Part shown: positions 34,407-46,373 of the stretch, piece after piece
Layout of the letters: every line of letters starts with the position of its first letter
How positions within the stretch are numbered: the stretch's first letter is position 1
Assembly (NCBI GenBank): GCA_037501455.1
Contig: CM074863.1
Span: 58,633,501 to 58,697,500, forward strand
DNA: 64,000 nt
Direction: 5' to 3'
DNA from: Lantana camara
Taxonomy: Eukaryota; Streptophyta; Magnoliopsida; Lamiales; Verbenaceae
Notes under the pieces: generated by a model
Told to the model about the DNA's origin: nothing
Seen by the model: only the letters and a program-made list of their open reading frames with translations
Databases searched by the model: none
Position numbers and translations under genes: made by a program

Positions 34407-36081
34407 GCCCTAGAAACGTGGAAACACTATTTGTGGTCAAAAGAATTCATCATTCACTCGGATCATGAGTCCTTGAAGCACTTGAAGGGGCAAGGGAGCT
34501 TGAACCAGAGGCATACTCGTTGGGTTAAGTTCATAGAGATGTTTCCTTATGTGATTCAATACAAAAAGGGTAAGGACATCGTTGTGGCAGATGCACTATC
34601 ACGTAGGTACACTCTTCTCTCTACCCTTAGTACTAAATTCATGGGATTTAATCACATTAAGGAATTATATGTGAGTGATTCTGATTTTGCCGAAGTCTTT
34701 GCATCTTGTGAATTGAAACCTTGTGATAAATATTTTGTTCAAGAAGGCTATCTCTTTCGAGAAAACAAGTTCTGTATACCTAATTGTTTCTTACGTCAAT
34801 TACTTGTGCATAAGTCTCATGGGGGTGGTTTGATGGGGCAATTTGGTGTTTTGGAAACTTTGAACATGATTAAAGAACACTTCTTTTGGCCTCACATGAA
34901 ACGAGATTTTGAAAGGCAAAATCACGAGTTAAACCTCATGGTCTTTACACACCTTTGCCGATTCCAACTCATCCTTAGGTAGATTTGTCTATGGATTTTG
35001 TGTTAGGAATGCCAAGAACACAAAACGGGAAGGATTCAATTTTTGTTGTTGTTGATCGTTTCTCTAAAATGGCACATTTTATCCCTTGTAATAAAACGGA
35101 TGATGCAACAGATGTGGCAGGTTTATTCTTTAAAGAAGTGGTAAGACTTCATGGAATTCCAAAGTCTATTGTAAGTGATCGAGACGTGAAGTTCTTAAGC
35201 CATTTTTGGAGGGTTTTGTGGCGAAAATTGGGAACTAAGTTGTCGTTTTCAACAACTTGTCATCATCAAACAGATGGACAAACGGAAGTTGTAAATAGAA
35301 CCTTGGGAACTCTTTTAAGGGCTGTTTTTAAAACATATTCAAAGAATTGGGTTAAATGTATTCCGTTTGTTGAATTTTCTTATAATCGTTCAATACATTC
35401 TTCTACTTCCTTTTCACCTTTTGAAGTTTGATATGGATTTAACCCTTTAACCCCTCCCGATTACTTCCTTTGCCTATGAATGAGATTGTGAGTTTAGATG
35501 TAAAAGAGAAGACTGAACGAGTAAAGAAAATGCATGAAGATGCACGACTTCATATCCTCAAGAGAAACACTCAAGCTATGATCCATGCTAACAAGGGACG
35601 AAGGAAGGTTGTTTTCAAGAAAGGTGATTTAGTTTGGGTACATTTTAGAAAGGAGAGATTAAATAACCAACGGTAGTCCAAGCTTGATCCAAGGGGAGAT
35701 GGACCATTCAAAGTGTTGGAGAGGATTAATGATAATGCATACAAAATTGATCTTCCGGGTAAGTATAATGTAAGTGCAACTTTTAATGTGGCTGATTTAA
35801 CTCGTTTTGATGCAGATTTTGATTCGAGGTCGAATCCTTTTCAAGAAGGGGAGGATGATGTGAATCATAAGACAACGCCACACTTTGATCCAAATGTTGA
35901 TATGATCACAACTCAAGATGAACCAAGTTATGTTGGACCTATCACACGGTCACGGTCCAAAAGAATGCAAGAGGAAGTTCAATCTCTTTTGATCCAAATA
36001 ACTCAAGAAGAGCCCCAAGAAGACAAGTATTCAGCTGGATCCAATCCACTTTGTTTCAATGTCTTAGTGATCGAATTTTAA
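34407..36081 (+). pseudogene. pol: R5 pol: RNase H end and integrase
   Basis: RNase H end ([20 protein letters not shown]), integrase zinc-binding half ([13 protein letters not shown]) and core ([29 protein letters not shown] without its first residue, [18 protein letters not shown]), then GPY/F (DGPFKVLERINDNAYKIDLP) and a TRSRSKRMQEE tail. A deletion near 34918 removes the CxxC half of the HHCC finger and shifts the frame. A TAG at 34976-34978 replaces a Trp, and further breaks lie at 35429, ~35460 and 35674. Confidence 0.85.
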
Positions 36082-36490
36082 GCCCAAATTGTGTTAATTT
36101 TGTTGTAATTTAGCCCTGAACTATTATATTATACTTTGGGACATCTTTTTATTTATTTTCCATGCATTTAGAATTACGTTAAGCCCATTTTTTTTAACCT
36201 ACTAGGAAAGTGACTAGAATAGCTTGTCTCTTTGAATTCTGAACTGTCCCCTAGAATTCCCATGCATGCTTCTTTATATTTCAGCCTTGTATTTTGTTTT
36301 TTTCAGTCAACTCTTAATGAATTTGTGATTCAAGTGAGTTCAACTCTCTAGTTCTTGGCTGAACGTCATTAGGGTTTCAAACCCTCCACCGCATAATGTC
36401 ATTTCCTGACTCATTATAGTCGACGGGGTGCATTACTTTTCAAATATGATAGTGTTTGGTTCCTTGCTCATTATAGCAAACGGGTCACAC
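36082..36490 (+). other. R5 3' untranslated and probable LTR tail
   Basis: T-rich sequence with no ORF follows the R5 stop. Repeated CTCATTATAG(T/C) words with GACGGGGTG/CAAACGGGT contexts (36410-36490) look like LTR material, but no clean TG...CA border was found. Confidence 0.4.
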
Positions 36491-36495
36491 TCCTC

Positions 36496-37930
36496 AATTT
36501 TAACCTTGAAGTGGACGATCGAAAATCAAGAACTCCAAGTATTGGTATAAGGTTTCACGGCAAGTACGTGGAGTTCGTATCACTAAGTTACCCATCTTTA
36601 GAAGCCTATTCTTGGAGATATGTCCAAGTCTAGCATGCCAAATCTTTGCTGAAGTTTGGTCATTTGATTTTTGTTTGTTTTGTCGTTCGACATTTAGGAG
36701 ATTTAAATTAGTATTAGTTAAATACAAACCGTTTTGTAAAGACCCTAATGCATGTGAAGAACCATTCTTCAAAATGTAAAACATAGCATTAGTAATAGAG
36801 AAGGAAAAACCTTCCAAGTCTAGTACAGGAATGAAAATAATGTTTTTAACTAACTCAGGAACAAATAAAACATTGTTCAATACTAAAATAAAACCATCTC
36901 CTAACATTAACCTAACATGTCCTATGGCTTCTGTTGAAACTCTTGCTCCATTGCCCACTTGAAGAACATGTTCTCTTTCATCGACCTCATGGACGTTGCT
37001 CATTTCCTGTAACGTATTACAGATGTGACAAGCGCATCCAGAGTCTAATAACCAATTATTAGAATTAAAATGAAAGGTTAATTTCGATGAGATTTATACC
37101 TTTTGTAAGGGTGCCAAAGTACTCCTTACAGTTCCTTTTCCAATGCCCTTGTTTCTTGCAATGGAAGCACTCATCCTCAGCTTGATTGGTCTTTTTCTTA
37201 GTGTTTGCTTTCTTAACCCCACCATTGGGCTTAAGAGTCTTCTTCTTCTTTTGGAAACCCTTTCCTTTACCCTTCTTTGGCTTTGTAGCCTTAGTTTGGG
37301 ATGAAGATGAACCCACTAAGAAAACAGTCTTATCCTTCTTCATAGTCCGCTCGGCAGTTACGAGCATGTTCATCAGTTCCTCAACTGAGACTTTAGCTCC
37401 ATTCATATTGAAGTTTATTATGAACTGTCTGAATGAAGGTGGCAGAGAGGTTAAGATCAAATCTATGTAAAGCTCATTATCCATGATCACCTCGAGACTT
37501 GCAAGCTTTTCAATAAGGCCTAAAGCCTTAATACAGTGTGCATGAACACTCGATCCCTCAGTCATCGTAAGTGAGAATAACTCATTAGATGCTGCAAATC
37601 GATCAATCCTATTGATCGGCTTGTAAATTTGTTCCAAGCGAAGATGGATCTCAGCCGAGTGGCGCATCTCAGCATGCTGCCTCTGCAACTCGGGAGACAT
37701 AGTGGCAAACATTAGACATCTAGCCTGTAGATCATCTTCTTGCTACTGGAGAGCTGTTTCCCTCTCATCTGCTGCCATGCCATCAGGTATGACATCAGGA
37801 GGAGACTGTGTCAATACATAGGTCCTCCTTTCATAATCCAAGACAATTTGAGATTGCGAAGCCAATCTGCATAATTCGAGCCAGTCAATTTATTGGCCTG
37901 AAGGATAGCACTAAGTGGATTTTTAGACAT
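36496..37930 (-). pseudogene. gag: R6 Ty1/copia gag, protease and pre-integrase, broken
   Basis: Minus strand from MSKNPLSAILQANKLTGSNY (ATG at 37930). UBN2-type Gag core (ERETALQ, LQARCLMFATMSPELQRQ, LTSLPPSFRQFIINFNMN), Lys-rich linker, one zinc knuckle (CFHCKKQGHWKRNC), protease with catalytic WLLDSGCACHIC (about 37030-37057) and a GAG-pre-integrase domain (WHARLGHISKNRLLKMGNL). A 1-nt loss near 37845, an in-frame TAG at 37743-37745 and a frameshift near 37080 are visible. The element stops at about 36496 in the pre-integrase domain, so integrase, RT and RNase H are gone. Confidence 0.85.
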
Positions 37931-40126
37931 CACGATTTTAACAGAAAATCTACATGTAAGCATAAAATGTAATATGAGTGACGGTTATGAAATAATAACA
38001 ATTACAAATGATATGGACTTATCAAATGTAGTCTCCCACTATTTTAATCAAACTCCTTTGACCCCTTTATAATTTTAGAAAAATCATATTTCTCAAATAG
38101 TGGGTATTAAGACCCCCTAGCACTTATAACCGGACCGACGACTAGTGAGACATCCGACTTTAAGCCTCAATGTAGACGATCTTATCATCAATTGTATCTC
38201 TATACAACTCTTAATATTACTTTGCATTACCTTTCATATAAACCCACGACTCGTGCGACATCTATACTAATCAGTATTTAAATCCGACCTGTCAATCCCT
38301 AAGATTTCTCCATCGCCATTATGAATATCCCACGCCTCGTGGCCAATACCATAATTTTGACTTTGCAAAATTGCATCTTTTATGCAAAGAATTATTTTAG
38401 TTCAATTAATCTCGTTATTTCGTATCCCACGCCTCGTGGCTAATACATAATGATTTGATTAATTCTAAAACAAATAATTCTATTGACACAATGCTTGGAA
38501 ATTTTTAAAATCGAATTTTATCCTTCAATTTCCATTTGGATTTAATATTTATATTGCCTGATACTATCTAAGACGGTTCGGGGTATAAGAATTTCAAAAA
38601 TTCTAACAAGACTCATCAATTGTAATTATTATCTTATTTTATCTTATTTAATGCATGAACACATTTATGCACATAAAGATAACATACAGAACAATATAAT
38701 AAAAGCCTAGCATGCTCCCATAAAATATGGATAATCATGGGTTTCCTATGTATGGTCCATAATAGCCATTTTATAGACCATGGTTCTGTTCATGCATCAA
38801 CCGAATTAAACACACAAAGAGAACACTCAAATAGAATCCTATTATATTACATCAAAATAATTGCACCCGAACACTTTTGGGGCCTTGATGAACTTCTTAT
38901 TCCGTTGCTTGCTCCACTTGTTTCTCCATCTTCTAATCTAATTAGAGATCTCACCCTAAAACTACTCTCTTTACAAAATAAAGGGAGATTACATTTTAAG
39001 AGGGGAGAAAATAAAAAACAATGCTTACAACAATTGAATAAGAGGCTCGCAGGCTCTCGTTTAAAACCAATATCAAAATGCATAAATAAAATAAAACCAT
39101 ATATAACGCAAATAAAGCCCATGATTGATCCAACCATACATCCAATGCATTGTATAAAATAAATTCACCAAGTAAATAGTCATTATGCGATTTAAAGTCT
39201 TTAAATAATTTCTAAAATTATTTATTGACCAAGGATTACCTTTTAATTCACTAATTAAATTAATCCTTCAAATTTAATCAAATTGAATTCTCTAGTCCAA
39301 TTTAATTCCCATTAGATCTCTATCTAATAAATCATGCTTCTATTTTAACAATTCAAATTTGGGCAAAAATAATTAATTTTCAAGTAAAACAATTTTACAA
39401 AATTAATTACAAAAATTTAGTTTTAAAACAATTTTAAAAACTGTGGCTTTAGAGGTAAGATCAAAAGTTACCAAAATTAACTCAACAAGTTGAGTTAGCG
39501 TAGCTGGCTGATGGAGCAATTGCACTGCTGAGTGTCGCAGGTTTGACCCCCAGCTACCCCAATTTGATAAAACATTTTTGTAAAACGAAGGGGCTGCTCT
39601 GTCGGTGGGCCATGCCCATATGGGCTGCTGGAGCTCTTTGCAGTACGCCGAAGCCCAGGCTGCTTCGCGGCCCATCTCAGTGGTTGCAAAGTGCGACCCA
39701 GTGAAGTGTGCGCAGGACTCCAGTTTGAGTGCTGCCCAAAATTTGTAAGAGGCTTGCGATTTGGGCTTCAAGCAAGCCCAGTGAGTTGCTGCCCTAGGGC
39801 AGCACCAGCCTTCATCCATCGCACATCATTGTGAATGTAACGTACAGTGCATCATGCACTGCAGTCGCCCTTTTATTTAATTATATTTCAAAACCATTTT
39901 AAAATATAATATAATAAAAATCATAATTTTATGAATTCAAGAAAAACAAATTTTTCAGAATTTTCATAAACTCTCATAATTCTCATATTAGTTTTAAAAC
40001 AATAACTTTTCTTCAAATTTTAAAACTCATGCCCAAACGAATCTCAAATTAAAACAAGCATGATATGCATTAACATATTAATCAAATTAATACAAGGAAT
40101 AAAAAATCGTAAATTAATCAAAGTAT
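37931..40126 (-). other. R6 leader region, 2.2 kb
   Basis: Long A+T-rich stretch between the copia primer site and gag, with no ORF of note. Repeated words about CCCACGCCTCGTGG (38330, 38425) and a tRNA-like block at 39490-39565 stand out. The length is large for a copia leader and suggests inserted sequence. Confidence 0.5.
39488..39567 (+). other. tRNA-like pol III A-box/B-box block, possible SINE head
   Basis: TAGCGTAGCTGG (39496-39507) fits the tRNA A box and GGTTTGACCCC (39540-39550) fits the B box with one change. The ~33-nt gap is normal for a tRNA. No clean acceptor stem can be formed, so it is not a functional tRNA gene. A tRNA-derived SINE is plausible, with a G+C-richer body to about 39830, but no A-rich tail or target duplication was identified. 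Just upstream is a perfect hairpin, TAACTCAACAAGTTGAGTTA. Confidence 0.4.
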
Positions 40127-40139
40127 GGCTCTAATACCA
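40127..40139 (-). promoter_or_regulatory. R6 primer binding site (tRNA-iMet, one mismatch)
   Basis: TGGTATTAGAGCC on the minus strand; T replaces C in the usual TGGTATCAGAGCC of copia elements. Confidence 0.75.
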
Positions 40140-41650
40140 CTTTTCGAATTCATTAGCCCCAACGCAGTGGAAATTAAAATTTTTTGGGATAATGAAACAG
40201 GTTTTATCGGAATTCCAAACAAGATCACCTTTAATTCAAGATTTACGATTTAAACAAAAGAAGAATCACATACCTCTTTCGCTTCCAATTGATGACGATG
40301 ACAAGAAGGTTTTCCAAAACCTACCCACTTCTCTTCTATCCGATCTTCTTCCAAGAATGCCACGTGGAGTTCCTCTAAGGTAGTCCACAACCCGTAATTG
40401 AACAACTATTCAATTAGCACACTAGAACACTAATTAGATATTGATTATCTAATAGCATTCTCAATACAGTATTGAGAGATGAGAGAGAAGAGAGACTTGG
40501 AGAGAAAGCAGAAAAGAAGAAAACAATGATGTTTGATTTCTCTCCCTTATCTTGCTTAAATACTTATCCCTAGGTCAAAAACCCTATGGGCCAGTCTTGG
40601 GCTTATATTTAATTACTACTTAATTAAATTAAAAACCCAATATTCATTTTAATCAGTGGACTTAATTTAATTACATTAATTAAATCACAAGTCCAATATC
40701 TAATTAAATTTGTGGACTTAAAAATTAATTACTCCTAATTAAATTTGAAGTCCAATTAAATACACTTATTTAAATTAATACTAACTCTTTAAAATCTATT
40801 CTCAATAGATTAACAATTAAGCATATATTAATTAATACAATTATTAATTAATTACTCTTTTATAAATTAAACTCTTTTAATTTATCAATCAATCTCTATT
40901 GATCTTTAGATAATCTTGTTGTTCAATTCGAGTCATTGTGTGACCCCTTAGGTTCGCCAATGAATAGTAGTAGGCCCACATTCTTAACGTGGTATTTCAG
41001 ATAACAATTTATCTTATTAATTCAATTGAACCCTTTCAATAATCACTGTTTAATTAAAACTCCTTTAATTAATCAGTACCTACAGATCATGATCGATGTC
41101 TAGTGACAAGCTTGTGACCACCCATCCAATAGGTGAAGATTGTGTTGTGGACCTTACAGTCTCATGGATACCGTGAGATAAGATCCTTCTATCGCCTAAT
41201 CCCCGATTAGGACCTAGGGCATGGGAATGTTAGAACCCTATTAGTCCTAATGCTATGAATTAATTCTAATAGCAATTCCATTTGATCTAACACTCTAGGA
41301 GGAAACTCATTTCCTAATTTAGATCTCACTACCTTACGCAAGGATTTAAGTGGAATGTACTACAATAGAATTCATGGGTGATTCACTCGTTCTTCTAGAC
41401 GAGCGATAGATTCTATGTTGGCATCTCATATGCCCCCATACATGACTCGAACAATAGCAACATACAACCATAACGAGATTCATGGAACCCATGAATCTCT
41501 AGGTGTATATCAAACATTGCCCTTGTCATGCATAGAGCATCAATGTAGCCTCAACTCTAAGGACCATTTAGACACTACCATAACTAGGGATGTAGTGCTC
41601 TTCGCTGAAGGTGCTACATCCTTCAGGTTTTCCCATGAGTAAGGAGTTAG
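40140..41650 (-). repeat. R6 copia LTR, approximate extent
   Basis: Follows the primer site on the minus strand. A TATA-like GTATTTAAGC near 40558 followed by a purine-rich start region (GATAAGGGAGAGAAATC) marks a promoter, so 40140-40530 would be R-U5. The outer border is uncertain: a TGTTAGATC start near 41293 or a border near 41650 are both possible. The other LTR is lost. Confidence 0.5.
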
Positions 41651-41962
41651 GGGTTTTCATGAGCGACCTTTCAACCAAGCCTTTACTCTAGCCTTCTAGG
41701 GAGATTCTCGACTTAATTTCTTGATTTTTTTGCAATTTTATTTCAATTTTTGGGTGATGTGGCGTCGAGTGAGAATATCCAATAAAATCCCTTTTTCCTT
41801 ATTTTGAGGAAGAGGCTATCCAGTCCAGCTAAGCGGTTGAAGATAAGGGTTAGCCGAAGCATAAACGGTCGAGCAGTGGGAATGACTTTTTCAAACTCAT
41901 CGAGTTCAGGGGTATTGAGTTCGGGCCTTGTTTCGAAGACTGACTCGAGTTCAGGTACTAAG
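41651..41962. other. Unassigned sequence left of R7
   Basis: No domain, repeat or primer/polypurine signal was found. It is the pre-insertion flank of R7, perhaps the outer edge of R6 or an older element. Confidence 0.4.
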
Positions 41963-44900
41963 TGTAACATCCCGCTCGTCCGGCCGTACAGGTTCGTCGT
42001 AACGAGAGTGTTATTTGCGCTTTTAAATTATATATTTATGCCTTTCTATGTTTATTAAATTGTTTATATGCTTAATTGATTATTTGAACGAATTATTTAT
42101 TACGTTTTGTTAAGTATTTGGTCATTTTTGCCTCTTTTGATTTCCACCTCTTGATCCATTTGACCCCATTTTCGTTCGTAATTATGTGACTACGTGTTAT
42201 ATATGAAATATGTTTTTTATGAACTTGTCTATGTGCTGGTTTTATGTTTTTGAATTTGTTTGACGTGGTCTCGGACCATTTTATGATTTGAGGGACTCGA
42301 GGGCCTAACTCGTTTTAGCACACCTCGTGTTCCAAAGGCATAACTTAAGCTCGGGAATTCGGACTCAAATTTTGGACTCATAACAAAGAATGAAAGCTAA
42401 AGAACGTAGTTTTGTATTTTCTAAGCCCATCTGAACCCCCGAATTTTGCCCGAACCGAGCTCCATGTGAAAGATTTGCCACCCCCGCCCCTTTTGCTCAT
42501 ATCCGACCCGTTTCTTAACCAAATCGCCCATATTTGAACCCATTTGACCCTGACTTAACCCTTTTTCCACCCCTTTGTCTCCCATTTTCGGACTTAGCTT
42601 AAGAGAGAATAAAAAGAAGCAGTAAACCGAGAGAGAAAGAGAAGAGATTTTTACACTATTCACTTTTGCCATTTCATGCTTCATACACCTCCGATTCGCC
42701 TCAAATTCGAAAGGTAAGTCCAAAATCTTGTCCTCAATCTTCTCCTCTTTCTTTTAAGTGCTCGTTTGCTGAATTTCATGGACATTTAAGTGAGCTATGG
42801 ATATTATGATGAATAGTAAGGGTTTAGGGATATTTGGATGAATTTGCTTGAATTCTTGTGTTTCTTGTTGAATTGATGCATCATAAATGATCCTAAGACA
42901 TGCATTATTGTTTGTATGAATTCATATCACATTGTAGTTGCACATATTTATAGATACCATTAATGATTTTGTATGAAAATGGAAGAAATATACATGTTTG
43001 ATCCCTCTCCTCCCTTCCCTTGCATATTGCTTCGGTTTTAGCATGGAATATAGCATAAATTTGATGAATTTTTGTTGCATAAACTTACCTTAGCATGTTA
43101 GATTGATTTAAGATTAGTTTTACATGAGTTTTGGCTGCTGTTTTCGTGTTTTGCTGCTGCTGCGAGGTGGAGTCTCGGCCGCGATCGCACCAAGGTCATT
43201 TTTGGTCGCGACGGCGGCCAGTTTTTCTCTTTGGTACGAATTCAGGTCACGGCCATGACCATTCCTGGTTGTTTTCTGGTCATGTCCACGAACTCTTTTG
43301 GCTCAATTCTCGACCTGGATGTCATGGGCGCGACCTTTCCATGAGCAAATGTTATAGCGGCCATGACCCCTCCCCTGCGTGAGTGTGGTTTGTTTTTCAT
43401 CTTTCGTTCATGCTTTGCTTGCTCTTTATGGTTCGTTTATGACTTATACGTTATGTTAACATGTTATATTATGTTTTAAGTAGTATGTTATGAATTTATA
43501 GCTCATTTTATGTGCTCGTTTCTTATTTATGGACTCCTATGCTTAATATGCTACTTTAACATGTGTGCATGACTAAATGCTTCATTTATTCGCTTTATAT
43601 GGTGATTCCTTGCCTCTTATATTATATTCATGCATTATGAACATATTTTATGATATGATATGTTTGTTATATGAAATTTATGAATTCGTTTAATATGATC
43701 TACAAGATTTATAACTTAATATAAACTTGCATGCGTTAAATGTTATTTCTTTACATTTCTTATACATCACTTGCATTCATATGCATTTGCCGAGTGTCTA
43801 AGTGGTTCATAATTGAGTCTAAGTTTTTCTTTCATCCTTTGTTTTGTTCAGAGGTTTGTCTCGAGGGAAAGGAGGTGGTCTCTTAGGTGTGTTTTGGTTC
43901 GTTCAGTTCGGTTTGGTCAACAAGGTGAGGTTTCCTTTCTTTTAGTTAATACGACCTATAACCCTATGTGAATTTTGAAGCCTGCATGCAACTTAAGTAT
44001 ATATATATGTATATAGATACATGTTTGATATGTATTTTGTGGGAATTAGCCCGTTTGTTATGAAACGTTTGAAAAACGCTTTTATGTATATGTAAGTTAT
44101 ATTTTCGTTTATTTGTTTTGAAAAAAGGGTTGGTGTGTGTGTTTTGAAACTAGCGAGTTATGACTTTGAAAGATAAGTTTATTTTTGAAATTTTAGAATT
44201 TTTGAACTATGTTTTTTTGAATAATTTGAATTGGGCCCCGGAGATTTGTGCAAAGGAGCCCCGGGACGGTGTCGAGCCGTCGGGTCACTCCCGAACATGG
44301 TCTTCACTTAAAGGGTCAACCTGGAACCCACCAGGAGATTTGGTGGGGGATGGAGTCCTAGGGCGTGAGCGTCATGAAACTCACGACCCGTACTGTTAGG
44401 ACGATGGTTAGGGTAGGCCACCCTCCCATCACCCGAAGAAGAGGTATGTGTGTTTGATTTTATTTTTGTTTTAATTTTGAATTCAATTTTGATTATGAAT
44501 CGAGAAAGGTTGGTCAGAAACTCGTACTCGCCGAGTCGTATGATTTAGATTTTGATATGGTTTGTGAAACAGGAGTGGACTTCTAACTTCTAAAATTGGT
44601 TGGTTTTGGTCTTCGGCCTTGAACCTTTTTCTTTATATATAATATTATGGGCTAAAATATTTTAGAATGTAAAAACCACGCCCTGGCTCATGAACTCTTC
44701 AACTTTTGAATATGCTATGATCTTATATATATGTACGTGTGAGTGTGTTAGCCCCCTCACCAGTCTTTAGGACTGACCCCTCCTTGTTGTCTTCTTTTCC
44801 CCTTTTGTCTCTTTGAGTTTGCTGGTACAAGGTTTGTTCGTGCCAGGTAGCGGTCTTTCTTTCGAGTTGTTCGAGTCTTTGCATACTTTGCATCTTTATT

Positions 44901-45235
44901 TTTCCGTATTGGTACTGCGTATAAATATGTATAAGATATGATTTAGAATTTCAAACTTTGGTACTTGTATGAATTATTTGGCTCGGGGTGGGCATAATAT
45001 GTATATCTTGGATTATTTTGAGTATGTATGTTTGTATTTTTTGATCCTATAGCTTCCGCATGTGATATTTGATTTTATTACGCACTCTGTATTAGGGTCT
45101 AGACCACCTAGTCTAGGAGAGATTTTGTTTGTCTCCCGTTCACTGTAGCTTGGTGCGTGTGCAGAGTACCCATTTTGTTACACGTGTCGGGCTATGGTGT
45201 GGGGGATTTAGTGTCCTTCGCTCCGGGGTGCTACA
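41963..45235 (+). repeat. R7 5' LTR (3273 bp)
   Basis: TGTAACATCCCGC ... GGGGTGCTACA. Donor-like AAAG|GTAAGT at 42713/42714 and a degenerate palindrome array at 43172-43375. A conserved TGTGTTAGCCCCCTCAC block at ~44744 is about 0.5 kb from the end, also found in R4, R10 and R11. Confidence 0.9.
43172..43375. repeat. Degenerate palindrome array in R7 LTR
   Basis: About six irregular units on a GGTC(A/G)(C/T)GGCC(A/G)TGACC theme, for example GGTCACGGCCATGACC near 43243, GGTCGCGACGGCGGCC near 43204 and GCGGCCATGACC near 43357. Less regular than in R2, R4 and R8 but in the matching place. Confidence 0.65.
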
Positions 45236-45243
45236 TTTTTAAG

Positions 45244-45255
45244 TGGTATCAGAGC
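45244..45255 (+). promoter_or_regulatory. R7 primer binding site (tRNA-iMet)
   Basis: TGGTATCAGAGC, 8 bp after the LTR end (spacer TTTTTAAG). Confidence 0.9.
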
Positions 45256-45449
45256 TCTGGGTTACAAAACTGGAGTTCCAGTGTCGTGTTGGGTCTGTCT
45301 AGGTCGTTCGGCTTAGGAATATGTGTTTGTTTGCATTCACTCTCACTCCTATGTGAATTATTTGTATTTTTTTGTATTAATTGTGCACATGAACATGCAC
45401 TTACTAATCGACATGCACATGTATCAATTGTAATTGTTGAGAATTTCAA

Positions 45450-46373
45450 GATGTCTCCGCGTCGACAACATTTCGGTCAACCTTCACATCAACATCGTCG
45501 TCCATCCTTTAATGCAGAAGAGTTCATGGCCGTGATGTACCAACACTTCCAACCGAGTCAAAGAAAATCTTCATCTACGGTGCCACCTATGGATCCGATA
45601 GCAACCATGTACCTGGAGTTTGGAACCTTCAATCCTTCCAAATTCCAAGCAGGTGATGATATTAAGGCCGAGGAATGGCTCTTGGAGATAGAGGGTATAT
45701 TTAGAGTGTGGCCATGCAATCGTCAAAACATGGTCCGCCTAGTCACACTACTTCTACAAGGACAAGCGAAATTATGGTGGTCAAGAGTTACTCAACAACT
45801 TGAGGCAATGAGCGAAGAATTGACTTGGGATATGTTTGTCCGGGAATTCAGAAAGAGGTACACTCCAGCCATTTTACAAGATCAAAGAATTAAAGAATTT
45901 CTCACCCTTAAACAAGGAGACAAGACAGTTATGGAATTCTTGGAGGAGTTCAAGAGGTTGGGCTCATACGTACCACATATTATAAATGATGATCGGCTAA
46001 AGGCTAAATACTTTATGGAGGGCCTTCGAAGCGAGTTCAGGGAAGCTTTGATGGCAAAAGATACGAGTACTTGGAACCAAGCCGTTGAGAAAGCACTACG
46101 GGATTGAAAATCGGTGGATGGCAAGGAAGTGACATGAAGAAGAGGCATCGGGACAACCACTTGGGTTAGGTTCATGTCCCAATTTGCAAGTGGAGGAAAG
46201 ATCGTTTCGACATGGTATTCGAATTGATTGAAGAAGGGACAAGAAGCTTAAGTCTCGGAAGACCCCTCGATCAGAGAGAGAATTTCAACCGTGCGCCCAT
46301 TGCGGGGGGACCAAACATGCATTAGATGGATGTTAGATTAGATTAGGGAGATGCTACGCTTGTTGTAACGCCC
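45450..46373 (+). pseudogene. gag: R7 gag, split by R8
   Basis: Starts MSPRRQHFGQPSHQHRRPSF. The capsid core is readable (AEEWLLEIEGIFRVWPCNRQ, LWWSRVTQQLEAM, FVREFRKRYTPAILQDQRIK, YFMEGLRSEFREALMAKDTS). A stop at 46105-46107 and a frameshift follow. In another frame the first zinc knuckle (CAHCGGTKHALDGC) is followed by a stop, and the second knuckle (GRCYAC) is cut by R8 directly after its first CxxC. Confidence 0.85.

Larger units (their letters stand above)
32682..36490 (+). mobile_element. R5, CRM-like Ty3/gypsy remnant
   Basis: Plus-strand gag-pol lacking gag and the start of protease, running to the pol C-terminus and a 3' tail. Wording such as [39 protein letters not shown] and YNVSATFNVADLTRFDAD is that of chromoviruses of the CRM type, clearly different from R1-R4. 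No chromodomain follows the GPY/F region. The 400 bp after the stop at 36081 are probably 3' untranslated and LTR sequence. The left edge is a recombination join with R4 and the right edge a join with R6. Confidence 0.75.
41963..46373 (+). mobile_element. R7 chromovirus, 5' LTR and gag, interrupted by R8
   Basis: 5' LTR 41963-45235, primer site, then gag from 45450 to the second zinc knuckle, where R8 enters at 46374. The continuation of R7 after R8 is not in the window. Confidence 0.85.

Noticed and set aside
39488..39567. Functional tRNA gene
   Set aside because: A and B boxes are present, but no acceptor stem pairs and the B box is altered.
39403..39819. 138-aa minus-strand frame in the copia leader with Cys and Trp residues
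   Set aside because: Overlaps the tRNA-like block, no domain is recognisable and it is not connected to gag.
43131..43382. 83-aa frame in R7 LTR rich in His, Gly and Arg
   Set aside because: Produced by the degenerate G+C palindrome array; no start context or homologue.
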